A DNA stretch of 64,000 nucleotides from Knoxdaviesia capensis (Eukaryota > Ascomycota > Sordariomycetes > Microascales > Gondwanamycetaceae): the NCBI GenBank assembly GCA_001510575.1, contig LNGK01000005.1:3224574-3288573 (forward strand), read 5' to 3'. Below the pieces are notes generated by a model. It did not search any database, was not told the DNA's origin, and was given only the letters and a program-made list of their open reading frames with translations. Shown one piece after another: positions 24,701-37,074 of the stretch. How positions within the stretch are numbered: the stretch's first letter is position 1; the number at the start of each line of letters is the position of its first letter. Made by a program: the position numbers and the translations under genes.

Positions 24701-27700
24701 TAGCTGCGTTCGAAGATGAAGAACCTGCGACTCCTTCAACTGTTACCGTGGACGAGCCTGAATCGTCGGAACAGCTGCCAGAGACTTCCCAGATCACTGA
24801 ACCGGCACAGACTCCGACTGAGCGAGCCGCGGAACAGCTTGAAACTCCTACCGCTCTTCCCGCCGAAGCTGACAAGACACAGGATGATGTTCAGGACGTC
24901 GGTGATGTCGCCCCCGCTAAGCTCAGCAAGAAGGATCGCAAGAAACTGAAAGCCAAGAAACTTTCTTGGGGTCCTGACATTGATGATGAGCCGGCGTCGT
25001 CTGCAGCCGAGGAGGCTCCAGAGGTTCCCAAGGAGCCTGAGACCACTGAGGTTCCCGCTGAAGTGGTTGAGCTCGAACAGACCGAGGAGGTGACTACTGC
25101 TCCCACTGAAGACGTCGAGATCCCCGCGGAGGCCGAGCCAACACTAGCTGAGCCTGAACAGCCTACCCCTGTCGAACCCGAAGATGTCAAGGCTTCTGCC
25201 AAGCTGAGCAAGAAGGAACAGCGCAAACTTAAGGCCAAGCAAGGCGCTTTTCTGCTTGATCCTGAGGAGGAGGCTTCATCTTCTGGTGCTGTTCAGCCAA
25301 CTACGTCTGATGCTGTGCCTGATGTCTCTGAACCTGTTGAGACTACTCGCGCCACCGAAGCTCCCGAGCCTGTTGTTCCCGTCGAAGAGATTGAACCTGT
25401 CAATACCCCTGCTGTCACAGTTGAAGAAGACGCCAAGCCATCCGAGGATGTTCCTGAACAACTTCCCGTCTCTCAACTTGATGATGTTGACGCAGTCCCG
25501 GTCAAGTTGAGCAAGAAAGACCGCAAGAAGCTGAAGGCTAAGAAACTGGACGCGTGGCTTGAACCCGAAGAGCCTGCCCCATCTTCTGTGGCCGAAGAGG
25601 CCTGCGAGATTTCCGAGTCGGTTGATGCTCCTTTGCCGGCGTCTGATGATGTTACACCGGCTGCTGAAGAGGTGAAGCCTGTCGCCGCCGCCACCCTTCC
25701 GCCTGAAGAAGACGCGAAACCCTCCCAGGAGGCTCCCGAGGAAATTTCTGCTTCTCAGCCTGACGAGGTTGAGGCAGTCCCTGTCAAGTTGAGCAAGAAG
25801 GACCGCAAGAAGCTCAAAGCTAAGGAATTGGACGCGTGGCTACAACCTGAAGAGCCTGCTTCCTCTTCTGTAGCTGATGATAATCGCGAGATTTCCGAGC
25901 TGGTCGATGCTATGCCCCCGTCTGACGAGACTGTTCCGATTGTTGAGGAGCCGGAGCAATCCGTCCCTGCCAGCACTATCCCCGTTGGAGACGACGCGAC
26001 GCCCACTGCCGATGCTCCCGAAAAGCCTATGGTCGCTGCCCAGCCTGAAGGCGTTGCGGAGGTTCCTACCACTGATCCTCCGACTCGGGCAGAAGTGGAC
26101 GATGAGTGGGCCATGCCTGCCAAGCTGAGTAAGAAGGATCGCAAGAAGAACAAGAAACTTGCTTCTTCTGGATTTGACTTTGGCAGTGATACGCCGGAGT
26201 CTTCTGCCGCCGAGGGTGCTTCCGAAGAGGTTCCGCAGACGGTGGAGATCGACGAAGCTGTGACAGTTGTTGACACTCCAGCAGTCGTCGACCCTCTTCC
26301 CGATACTAGCCTGCCTGACACTGTCACCCATGACAAGGAACCTGCTGTGCCTGCTGAAGAAGACAAGCCTGTTGAAGCCACCGCTCCATCAACACCGGCC
26401 GAAACTGATGGATGGGATAATCCGGTCAAGCTAAGCAAAAAGGATCGCAAGAAGAAGAACAAGAAGCTTGCGACCTTTGACGACGAGGCGCCGAAGTCAC
26501 CTGCGGCTGAGGACACCAGCAAGGAACTTCCACCAGCACCAGAAACTGAAGACGCCCTTGCAGTTGTCGATACCCCGGCGGCCGTTGAGATGCTGCCTGA
26601 ATCTGTTGATCCCGAGTCTCTTCCGGTTGACGAGGAACCTGCTCTCCCCGCCGAAGATGACAAGCCGCTTGAGGCTGCCACTGAACCTACCACCCCGGCT
26701 GAAGCAGATGAGTGGGCTGTTCCCGCCAAATTGAGCAAGAAGGATCGCAAAAAGAAGAACAGGAAGCTTGATTCTAGTTCTTCTTTGGACAACGACGCCC
26801 CCGACTCTTCCGCGATCGAGGGTCCTATCGAACCAGAGCCCCCCTTGGCTGAAGAACCTCCCCTGGTTGTTGACACCCTGCAAGTCGTTGATACTCTCCC
26901 TGACGTTGGTGAATCTGAGACTGTGCCAGGTGACATCGAACGTGCCATTCCCGCTGAGGATGATAAGCCGCTGGAGGCTGCCCGCGAATCCACCCCAGCC
27001 GATGCAGATGAGTGGGCTACCCCCGTTAAGCTGAGCAAGAAGGACCGCAAGAAGAAGAAGAACAACAAACTTGCTTCTTCCGGCTTTGACTTTGGCGATG
27101 AGGCTCCTGAATCTTCTACGGCTGAAAAGGCGCTTGGGACGCTGGAAACTGAGGATACCCCTGTAGTCATTGATGCGACACGCGATTCTGGCGAGCCTGA
27201 CACTGTTACAACCACCGAACCTGCAGTGCCTGCCGACCAGCCCGTTGATGCCGCACCTGAATCGACTCCGACTGAAACGGATGACGGGGCCATTCCTGCT
27301 AAGTTGAGCAAGAAGGATCGCAAGAAGCTGAAGGCTAAGGGTCTTGCGTCAAGCTCCGAAGTCACCGAAGACCAACCTTCTCCGGCTGCCGAAACCGACG
27401 TTCCTAAAATCACCGAACCAAGCACCGACTCCCCGATCGAGACAACCGAGCCCGTTCCCGAGATCAACGAAGCTGAACCCGCTGCTGAGACTGAGGAAGC
27501 CGAATCTGAGGAAGTTGTCGTGCCACCTCAGGACGATACCGCGAAAGAAGCTGAACCTGACATCGCCGACTCCTTGTTCCCTGTCAAACCCAGCAAGAAG
27601 GATCGGAAGAAGCTTAAGGCGAAGAAGGGACTTGCTTTCGAAGACGACTCTGCCATTGCTACTCCTGCAGAAGTCTCCGAGACCCCTGAAGTTGTTGATG

Positions 27701-30700
27701 CCACTCCCGATGCCGTGGAATCTGAGCCGGTGGCATCTGTGCCAGCAGAATCTTCATCAGTTCCCGTGGAGGAAGTTCACCTTCCCGAGCGTGAAATTGA
27801 GGAAGCTGCCGACCAAGAACCGTCTGCTGAAGCTGGCGACTTTGGGTTCCCTGCCAAGCTGAGCAAGAAAGATCGCAAGAAGCTCAAGGCGGCCAAGGCC
27901 AGTGCTCAATTCGAAGAGCCTTTCACGTCTGCTGAGATCTGCAAGGAACCGGAGGCGTCTACCGAACCCGTCGCGACTGAACCCGTCGTGACGGAGAGCA
28001 AGCCTGTGGTCGCCGCCGCCGAAGACCTTCCCAAGGAGGAACCGCCGGCTGAAGTTTCTCCATCTACCGCTATCGAAAAACCGGAGGCGCCTGCGGGTGC
28101 TGCTCCGGTCGAAATTGAATCCTCCGTTCCGGCCGAGGAGGATGTCGCTGAAGAAGCACCCATGGCCGAAGAAGATGAATGGACCATGCCTGTGAAGCCG
28201 AGCAAGAAGAACCGCAAGAACAAAAAGAAGGCCAAGACTGCGGAATCCACCCCTGGAGCGGAGGACGACGTCTCGCCTTCGACTCCGGCTGAGCAGCCCG
28301 AACCATCTGCCGTCTCTAAAACTGTGATTGAGGCTTCGGCTGAAGAACCCCTTAGCGCGACGGACCTGGTTGCCTCTCTCGAGGACCATGCTGATCCGGC
28401 TGAAGAAGTCAAGGAGAAGGGTGACGACGAACCTGCGGCTGCTATTGAAGCCCCTACACTGGACGAGCCGGATGTCCTTTTCCCCGTGAATCTGAGCAAG
28501 AAGGACCGGAAAAAGAAGGCCAGAAGTCTTTTAGCAGATTTCGACCAGGACGAGCAACATCCCCCACCGCCTATCTCAGAGAAATTTGAGGCGCCCACTG
28601 CACCTGATACCCCCGTTTCGGAGGCGACTGAAACCCCGGCTAACGAGCTGTCGGATACTGGCTTCTCTAGCTCACTGTCCAAGTCGAAGAAGGGGAAGAA
28701 GAAGGATAAGAAAGCTAAGAAAGCCAAGTTGTTTGCTGACGACGATGCCGAACCTACGCCGACCATTGAAACTGCACCTTCTGACGAGCCTGTTGCTGGA
28801 GAGTCTGCGCCTCTCGATACTGATCATCCCATGGATGATTCCACGCCAGTCGACCGATCTATCGACACTGCCGATTCCGCTGTTGTTGGGCCTGAAACTC
28901 AACCTGTTGTCGAGGACCTGGTTCTACACTTCGTGCCAGATGAATCTCCCGAACAACCTGTCAAAACTCCTGAGGACGTCGTTGTCGAGATGGAGGAGCC
29001 CGAAGCCGCTGCACCCATTAAAGAAACTCCGGCTTCCGAACCAACTGATATCCCTGAGACTGTCAAATCACCTGTTGTTCCTGACGCCATGGACATTGAC
29101 GACACACATGCTATTCCCTCGTCAACCAACCTAGTACCTGCTCTCGAGACTACTATCGTCGACGATATTACTCCGAAATCTGACGCTGCGCCTGAAGAAT
29201 CTCTTTCTCTGGAGCCCGTCGCTGAAGCTGAAGCTGAGCCAACGGATGACTTTGATTCCTTCCTTCTAGCGAAGAAGAGCAAGAAGAAGGAAAAGGGAAA
29301 GAAGGCCAAAAAGCAGAAGCAGAAGCAGATGCAAGATGACGAAGAAAGCCAAACAGCTGACCAGACTCCTCTTGACACCGAAGCCGAGGGCCCGACTGAT
29401 GAGTCTTCTGTTGCGGCCAAGGCCTTGGAGCCAACGGCCCCTGTACCTGAAGAGGTCTCCACGGCCGACATCACTCAAGATGTCTCGACACCTGCCGCAG
29501 AAGTCACTGAGGGAGCTCACCGTTCTGTTGAGTCTGTCACCGAGCAAACCGCCGCTTCTGTGCCTGAAACCCCTATCGAGCCCGACTCCGCTGCTACCGG
29601 CGCCGATATGGAAGCGGAGTTCCCCTTCACTACCAAGAAAGCTAAGGGGAAGAAGGGCAAGAAGGCAAAGAAGAGTCAAATGCTGTGGGATAATGTTGAG
29701 CCGACCGTTCCGGAGCCTCCTGTTGAACCGGAAGTGTTGCCGGAGTCCTCTACGGCGGCCGTTGGAGATGTTTCGAGAACTCCTGCCTTAGAAAATACTG
29801 AGATGCAAGACAGCGCACCGGCCGAATCGACATCTATCTCGACTCAGCTTGACGAACCTACTATTGACGAGACTACTCCTGAGCCTGTTTCTGACGTTGC
29901 CGCAAAGTCTCTCGACATAGAGACTGAGCCAGCCGTTGCACCTGCCACTTCAGAGGAGGCCAAACCGGATACCCCGGCTGCTGAGGACCTTGCCGCACCG
30001 GAGGAGGCCAAGCCCGAAGACCCTTTCCTGTCCTTGTCGAAGACGAAGAAAGAGAAGCGAAAGGCCAATAAGCAAAAGGGCAAGGCTGCAACATTCGACG
30101 AACCTTCCGAGAGTGCTGCCACACTTCCAACAGAGTCTCCTGCAGACCGGGAGCTACCAATCACTTTGACTCCTGCTGTTCAACCTGACGATCCCGAAGA
30201 TGCACCTGATCTGTTTGAACAGCTTGGACTTGATCCACCAGCATCTTCTACGCCCATTGTCGACTTTCTCCCCGTGTTCGGGTCCAGCCAAAGCAAGAAG
30301 GAAAAGAAGAAGGTTAAGAATGTGTTTGCTGATGACTGGGAGCCGGCTACCGAGACCGCGTCTGCACCATTTGGCAAAGATAAAGACAAGGAACTCCTCG
30401 GTGAGACTCGCGAGCCGGAGGATGAGGACTGGCCTTCTTTCGGACCTGTAGCTGCTGCTACTGTTGCTCTTGCCACTGTTGCAACTACCACCATTCCTGC
30501 GACGGATTCCGACACAGTTGCTCCCAAAGACGCCGAAGCCATGAGTACTGATTCTTTCGTACCTGATAAACTGCGTGACTTGGACGAAACCCGCGATGCC
30601 AGCTTTGCAGAAGGGTCACCGGAAACCTTCGAAGACGACAAGCCCGTTGAGCAAACTGCCGACGTTGACGTGCCTGAGGCACCTTTGATGGAGGGTGATG

Positions 30701-33700
30701 GCACTACCGAGGTGAAGCTTACCGGCCAGGACAAGAAGAAGGCGAAGAAAGAGAAGCGGAAGCAGTCGAAGAAATCAACTCTGTTGTGGGACGACGTCGA
30801 CTCTACTGCAGAGTCTTCCGCCTCGCCTGCTGAACCAGTTGCAGTGCCTGGCGAACCCGGGACTGAACTGGCCAAGGAGTCGCTGCCTGAGCCAGACTCT
30901 TCGCGTGCTCTTCCCAGCGACGAAACGGTTATTAGCCGAGACAATATCGATGAAGAGAAGACCTCTCGACATGCTTCTTCTGTCTTTGACAAGCCAGTGA
31001 CTGAGTCTCCTGCTCTCGCTCCCATCGTCGAGCCTCTTGGTGTCCACGCCGTTGGTGTTGAGGAATTACTGCTCTCTGAGCCAACCAAGACTGGCCTCTG
31101 TGATGGTAGGAATACATCTTCTCCAAGACAATCATTTCGGGAAATGCTCCATACTAATAATGTAATTGTTGTGATGATAGATCTAGACACGAAGCCAGAG
31201 TCGGCTGCCGAACCTGTCACGTCACGAGAGCTTGATTCGAAGATTCTGGATGAGACTTCCATTGCTATCGCCCCCGAGAAGAAGGAAGAAGCCGAGGAAG
31301 AAAGGCCGTCTTTCGTCAAATCTAAGAGGGACAAGACTAACAAGAAGAACGATACAACATCTCTCTGGCATACCTACGACGACCAGCCTGCCTCGTCTTC
31401 TCCGCCATCTCCCACGGTCCAGCATTCCGGTGACCAGACTCTCCTTCTTGATTCAACGGTGGCCGCGGCTGCGGCTGCTGTTGGTCTGGGCATCATTTCT
31501 GATTCTAAGGACGACACTTTATCCACTAAGACACCTGACACTTCTACCAGCCGATCACTCGAGCCCGGCGACACTGTTATCTCCCCCGAACCTAGCACTG
31601 TTCAGATCAAAGAACGAGAAGTTCCCATTCCAACCATTCAGGACAAACCTACAGATTGGGTGGAGAGCCCTGCAACCAAGGGCAAGAAGAACAAGAAGAA
31701 GTCCAAGTTCCAGTCACTCGACCTTGGCAGCTTCGACGAGCCATCACCCGAGATTCCTGCCCCTACTAGAGGCGCCTCTCCCCCTCCGATGAGTCAAGAG
31801 TTTGCGGCTCCTATGCCATCCCAATCAGAGCCTAAACACAGCTACGACCACTACGACCAAGCCATGGACTGGGAGTACGATGGAGCATCTCGCAGCATCT
31901 CGCCGCCCAAATCGACTGATTCTAAACGACAAGCCGATGACTCTGCGTCTGTTCTTAGCCTGCTTCGGTCCACCACTCGGGAAATATCGTCACGACAAGG
32001 CAAGAAAGCCAAGAACCGATCTGGCTTGGATGACGATACCTACGAGGATGAGGTAGAGCAGGCTGATGATGGCTATGATAGACATGTCCGATCGAAGCGG
32101 TCTAGACTTACCATCGGCGACGATGACGAGATTGCTGAAGTCGCTCAGTCTCCAACCACACCTGTGGCTAAGGCTGGCAAGAAGTCCAAGGGCAAGGCCA
32201 AGGCTAAGAAACCTTTCGAAGACGATGAAGCTTCCCGGAGTGACGATAAGAGCAACAAGCGAGATAGTGTTGGTGTGGCGGCTGCAGCCGTAGCACTAAC
32301 GGGCGGAGTGAGTGCGCTTGCCGCCAAGTTTGGAGGACAGAAGGCCACGACGACAACGCCTACGCCGAGCAAAAAGAAATCTAAGGCGGGCAAGAAGTAT
32401 GTGGATAACCGGACACCGACGGATGATATATTTGATGATCCGTCGTTGTGGGAGGGGAGCGAGAAGAGACCTGTCGAAGAAGGAGGTCGGATGGAGGTTG
32501 ACGGGTTCTGGGATGTACCCGCCGGGGATGATGATGATGAGGATGATGAAGACAAGAGAGAGGAGAAGGTGTCAACGCGGGAGGTGAAATCCAAGAAGAA
32601 AGAAGCGAGAGATGAAGATGATGGATTGGCGGACATGAGAGACGATACCGTGATGTCCAAACTCACCCAGTCGGACTTGTTTCCTTCCTCGGGAGTGGAC
32701 ATCAGAGAGTACCCGTCTTCGGAGAGAGGACTCGAGGTGGCGGATGCAGGCCACCGGGAGAGGAGACTCGGAGTGTCTCCGTCGGAGGAGTCAATTTCGA
32801 GGAGTGCCGTTTTGGATCCTATGGATTCTGAGTGGAAGCATCCTCACACCCAACCACAACAACAACAATCTCGGGGATTTGGGGGAGCCATGGAGAGAGA
32901 TGAGAAGAGGAGTGAAAGATCGGGAGAGAAGAAACAAGGCGGAGAGAGCGATGACTACTTCTACGGTAACTGGGACGTGCCTAAAGACAGTCTCGCGCCT
33001 GCTGAGGGAACCCCACCAACTGCTGCAAGACGCCTTTCTCCAGACTTGAGGCGGCCGCGTTCAAGCTTGCTGCAGCCAGTTTTGGAAGAAGAGGAGACCA
33101 CACGGGAGATGCCATCATCGGAGAGAGATCTGCGCCATCCGGCCGAACGACGTGACAGGAGACGGCAAGTTGTGAGTGCTAACCGGGACAGTGGCTTTGA
33201 GTCCGGCTCACCGCATCTCCGGCCCCGAAGCATGCTCGCAGTTGACCCGGCGATCCGCGATAGTGGAGTCCATCTGCGCGACTGGAGTGACGAGGGCCCG
33301 TCGCCGGAGATACCATCTTCGTCGTTCGAGGGCCCTGCACCGAAACATCGCACCAGCCAGAGCAAGCGGACGCCGGCGACAAGAGAAGCCACATCGCCTA
33401 CGCGCACGCCCAAGGTGTCTTCCCGGGACCTTCCGGCTTCGGCGACAACATCCACCACTCGGGGGTCAACAGCGCCTCTTACTCACACACCGACCCTGCG
33501 TGAACCCAGCCCAGAGAAGACAGCCAGCCCCGATCCAGTGAAAGCGCGGCGTGCGAGCCCCGAGGCTGCTGAGCGAGCCGAGAGGCGACGAGCCAAGTAT
33601 AAGAGTTTCGACCTGATGCCTTCATCGTCGCCGTCTTCTTCCAAGCCGTCATCGTCGGCGCCGAGACCGCAATCCCCGATTACACCAACACCAGCAGCAA

Positions 33701-35826
33701 CATCGACGCGCAATATCTCACCCAATGTTGTCAAGCCGCCTTCTTCAGCTGTTCCCTTTGCTGCAGCTGGAGCTGTGGCTGCCGCTGGACTTGCTCCGTC
33801 GTTGATGGGTCACCGGAGCGTCTCGGACAACACGGCGGCCCGGCCGACAACGCCGCAACTGATGACGGCGCCGCGCCGTGTGGCGTCCAACACGTCGCTG
33901 TCACGTTACAGGTCACCTGATCCGACAATGTTTCGGCCTGATACCCCAGGCAGCATAGGGTCTGTGCGCAGCCCCACTCCGTCGCTACGGCGCATGAGCC
34001 GACGAATCAGCGGCGATCTGCGCTCGATTAGTCAGCGCAGCGATGTTGATCTTCCTGGAACAGCAGCTTCAGCCTCAGACAACAACAAACTTGGCCACGA
34101 TAAAAACATCGCCAACACCGGCAACATCCACAATTCCGCCAATTCTCCGCTTACTCCGGTCGTTGCCAATGAAGGCCGGGTCCGAAGCAAGGACATGGCC
34201 GATGTTTTCGTAAGTCTCCCCTCCTTGCGCTGGTGTGATGGGGATTTAGGGTCCTATAAACGGAGCGTGTTTGCTGTCTCTTGTGACACATTCCTCTGGT
34301 TGCACTGTTGATGTAAATGTGAACTAACCCCGCCTTCTTTTCTTTCTTGTTTACAGGATGGCTTCGGCGAAGGCCGAATGGGCTCGCCTCGGTCGCCGAC
34401 GCGGCCCCACAGCATGCGCCGGCGACAGAGCTTACAAGTGCTCGATCTCAACAACCGCGTCGATGCGCTTGTCGCGGAAAATGCCGAACTCATCCAGGAA
34501 CGCGAGGCGCTCGAGGCGACCATGGCGCAACAGGTTGCCACGAAGCTAACCGATAAAGACGCCGAGATCAACAATTTGACGCAGTCGCTCAAGTCCCTGC
34601 GCGAAGAGGTGGCGCGACTGCGCGAAGTCAACAACGGACTGATCACGGCGAACCAGAAACTCACTACCGACCACGTCAACCAATACCGCGCATTGGAAGG
34701 GCGCAACACCGAGCTTACACGCGAATTGGAGCTGGCGCGGGCCTCGGCAACGTCCGCGTCCAACGACAGGAGCCTCCTCGACAAGGATGCCGAGATCCAG
34801 AAGCTGAACGATCAAATTGCCGAGATGCGCGACCACATCCGCGAACTTGAGCAACAACTGGCGAATACCATGGGCTCCTCGGAGCATTTCCTCAATCTGC
34901 GGTCCAAGCAGTACTTCAAGGATCGCTGCAAGCAGCTGTGCTCGCACATCCAACTGTGGGTGTTGCGCTTCTCCAAGTTCTCCGATATGCGCGCGTGTCG
35001 GTTATCCAGCGAAATCAACGACGAGAAGATCATCGACCGGCTCGACAATGCCATGCTGGACGGATCGGATGTTGACAGCTACCTACGCGACCGGGTCAAG
35101 CGTCGCGATATCTTCATGTCGATGACCATGAACATGATCTGGGAGTTTGTATTTACGCGGTACTTGTTTGGCATGGACCGCGAGCAGCGCCAGAAGCTCA
35201 AGTCGCTGGAGAAGCTTCTTCTAGATGTCGGTCCGCCGGAGGCTGTGCGCACATGGCGCGCCGTGACTCTGACACTACTCTCACGGCGCTCAGCATTCAA
35301 GGAGCAGCGCAATAGCGACACTGAGGCGGTGTGCCAGGCTATCGTCCAGACACTTTCGATGATCCTGCCGCCCCCGTCACACCTGGAAGAACAGATTATA
35401 GGCCAGCTGCGGCGCGTGATGTTCGAGGCGGTCGATCTGTCGGTTGAGATGCGGCGCCAGCGTGCGGAGTACATGATGCTCCCGCCGCTGCAGCCCGAGT
35501 TCGACGGCGAGGGCGAGCTGGTGGAGACGGTCACCTTCGATGCCAAGCACATGGCTGACCGGTCGCCGATCAAGACCATGACCAGCGACGAGCTGGAGCA
35601 GAACCAGGCGGTGGTGCGCATGGTGCTGTTCCCGTCGGTGGTCAAACGCGGTGACGATGCCGGCGTGGGCGAAGACGAGGAGGTGGTCTTCCAGGCCCAG
35701 GTGCTGGTGGTGCCGCCGCCGTCCAAGAGCCGGCTGTATACGCCCTCCAGCGATGCTGGCGGTGCGCCGTTGACTATGAGCCGGACCGATCTGAGCATGC
35801 GCGGAGACGATGATAGTGTGCTGTAA
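12706..35826 (+). CDS. lah: Giant leashin-like (involucrin-repeat) Woronin-body tether
   Basis: Proposed CDS join(12706..20281, 20344..20403, 20509..21909, 21995..23443, 23516..31105, 31181..34209, 34357..35826), 7,524 aa. Splice sites match fungal consensus and the frame is continuous. The start ATG has context GCGCCATGG. The N-terminus (to about residue 450) is basic, Ser- and Pro/Gln-rich and carries SSSSVNSDLAYG, a segment I recall from the conserved leashin N-terminus. The middle several thousand residues are Pro/Glu/Ala/Ser linkers alternating with Lys-rich cassettes, most regular at about 3570-5170. The last 490 residues hold a coiled coil (about 7058-7200) and a conserved globular end containing YFKDRCKQLC and KFSDMRACRL. 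In Neurospora and Aspergillus leashin tethers Woronin bodies to the septal pore or cell cortex; by family the N-terminus binds the organelle side and the C-terminus the septum. Neurospora makes two proteins from this locus; here I see no break. The family is clear from the two ends; the exact function is inferred. Confidence 0.82.
14671..14850 (+). repeat. Tandem duplication, 2 x 90 bp, inside the leashin-like gene
   Basis: Copies at 14671-14760 and 14761-14850 differ at only four of 90 bases. Each encodes 30 residues containing RREKHRDPEPEYYTP and ending KRKEESSR. The high identity points to a recent in-frame duplication and possible length variation between strains. Confidence 0.95.
23444..23515 (+). 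other. 72-bp intron, multiple of three, inside the leashin repeat array
   Basis: GTATGA donor, TTACTAAC branch site and CCTACAG acceptor. The length is 24 codons and there is no in-frame stop, so retention keeps the frame and would add a hydrophobic stretch (including LLTFLFP) foreign to the surrounding charged sequence. I treat it as an intron for that reason. Confidence 0.75.
23735..28530 (+). repeat. Array of about 17 Lys-rich cassettes (core LSKKDRKKLKAKK) at roughly 300-bp spacing
   Basis: Cassettes fall near 23750, 24045, 24390, 24665, 24925, 25200, 25508, 25795, 26125, 26440, 26735, 27040, 27305, 27590, 27860, 28200 and 28495, so one unit is about 90-115 residues. Each has a hydrophobic/Pro lead (such as VPAKL), the basic core, then an aromatic or acidic follow-up (SWGPD, AWLEPEEP, FDFGDE), with an acidic Pro/Ala/Val-rich linker between. 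The linkers diverge much more than the cores. More degenerate Lys-rich cassettes continue on both sides, from about 17.9 to 32.2 kb. Confidence 0.9.
31106..31180 (+). other. 75-bp intron, multiple of three, in the leashin-like gene
   Basis: GTAGGA donor, ACTAATAA branch-like site and GATAG acceptor. It spans 25 codons without an in-frame stop. The codons across the junction rejoin cleanly (GAT). Retention would insert a segment ending in VIVVMI, unlike its neighbours. Confidence 0.7.
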
Positions 35827-37074
35827 ACCCGGCCGCTTGTCCGTTTGTCTCTGTTGTACATCTTCTTTTTTTCTTCTTGATACCCGAATCTTTCTCCCTC
35901 CCGCCGATTATTCCAGGTGTCTTCTTTTAGACACTTTTACTACTACTATCTTCTTCTTCTCTTCCTGAAGCGCCTCGCTTCATTTTTGCGGTCTTTTATG
36001 CTTTTTTTTCTATATGGAGCCATTTCTTTTTTGTTCGGATACTTGGGAATTTTCTTTTTCTTTTTTGGTTTTTGTTTTTAGATGGGTGCAAAGGGGGGTT
36101 TACGGGGAACCAGGGGATCACACACAAATACCGACAGCAGCCATTCTTTCAGGCTTGATTTTCTTTTCTTTTTCTTACCAGACGGCTTCCAACAGGACGA
36201 AAACCTCTTCTACACATCCTCTCTCCTCTCTATCCTCCAAAAACGGGACATTTTTGGAGACGGCGAGAGAGAACGATGTGTTCTGTTTTTTTGTTTTCCT
36301 GTTGATGAAAAGCCTGGCAGAGTCAGGGAGAAAAATGGAGAAAAAAACACAAAAAAAGAAAGCGAAAAAAACAACGGACAGACTGTCACCGGAAAGATAC
36401 TTTGTGTTGAATGTTAAGGATTGTCGAGAGAAGTTTTTACCAAAAACCCCCCCCAAAGTGCAAGAGGAGGATTCAAAAACGCACACACGCATTTTGCGGA
36501 AACGAAACACACGACTTATTTTGTTACTTTTTTGACGGCCGGCATCATGTCTTTGATTTTTCTTTTCCTGTTTTTTCTTCTTTTTCTTTTTCTTTTTCTC
36601 TTGCTCTGTATCTCTGGTTTTTGTTCTTTTTCTTGTTCGTACCTGGGATTTTGGATCTGTGCTGTTTGGGCCATGTTTTGATACCTTGAATGTCTTTCTT
36701 ATCTTCGAATTGGGACTTAACTTTTCTTCTATGTGGACGGGTTTATGTGTCTTGAATACTTCGTTTCAGCTCCTTTGCTACTGTTTATGCTTTCGTCAAT
36801 TGGTTGATCGGATACTACTACGGGATTCTGAATGATGAACATGGCAGTTATCTTCTTCATGGCTAGAGTGCGTTAACTTGACGTCAAGGTAGTATTGAAC
36901 AAGTGTGTGAAGCCCGGAATACAGTTTGATATCCTCGGGATTGGGTATATGCAGGATATAGGTACAGCGGTTGAGGACACGAAGGGAAGGTCTGTCTATC
37001 TTTTACAGTGAGGATCGCTTGACGAAGGAACAAAAAATGAGAAGAAGCACATGTTGATGTACGTAAAAAGAAAC
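35827..37074. other. Convergent 3' intergenic region, T-rich, no gene seen
   Basis: This lies between the stop of the leashin-like gene (+) and the stop of the minus-strand gene at 37075. It holds long T-rich runs on the plus strand and A-rich patches. Frames here encode only low-complexity Phe/Leu/Ser or Lys-rich peptides. It should contain the 3' UTRs and polyadenylation signals of both genes and perhaps a small last exon of the minus-strand gene. Confidence 0.5.

Noticed and set aside
25755..27467. 570-residue minus-strand frame opposite the leashin repeats
   Set aside because: Ser/Val-rich antisense shadow of the Lys/Glu/Pro repeat array; codon bias on the real strand removes minus-strand stops.
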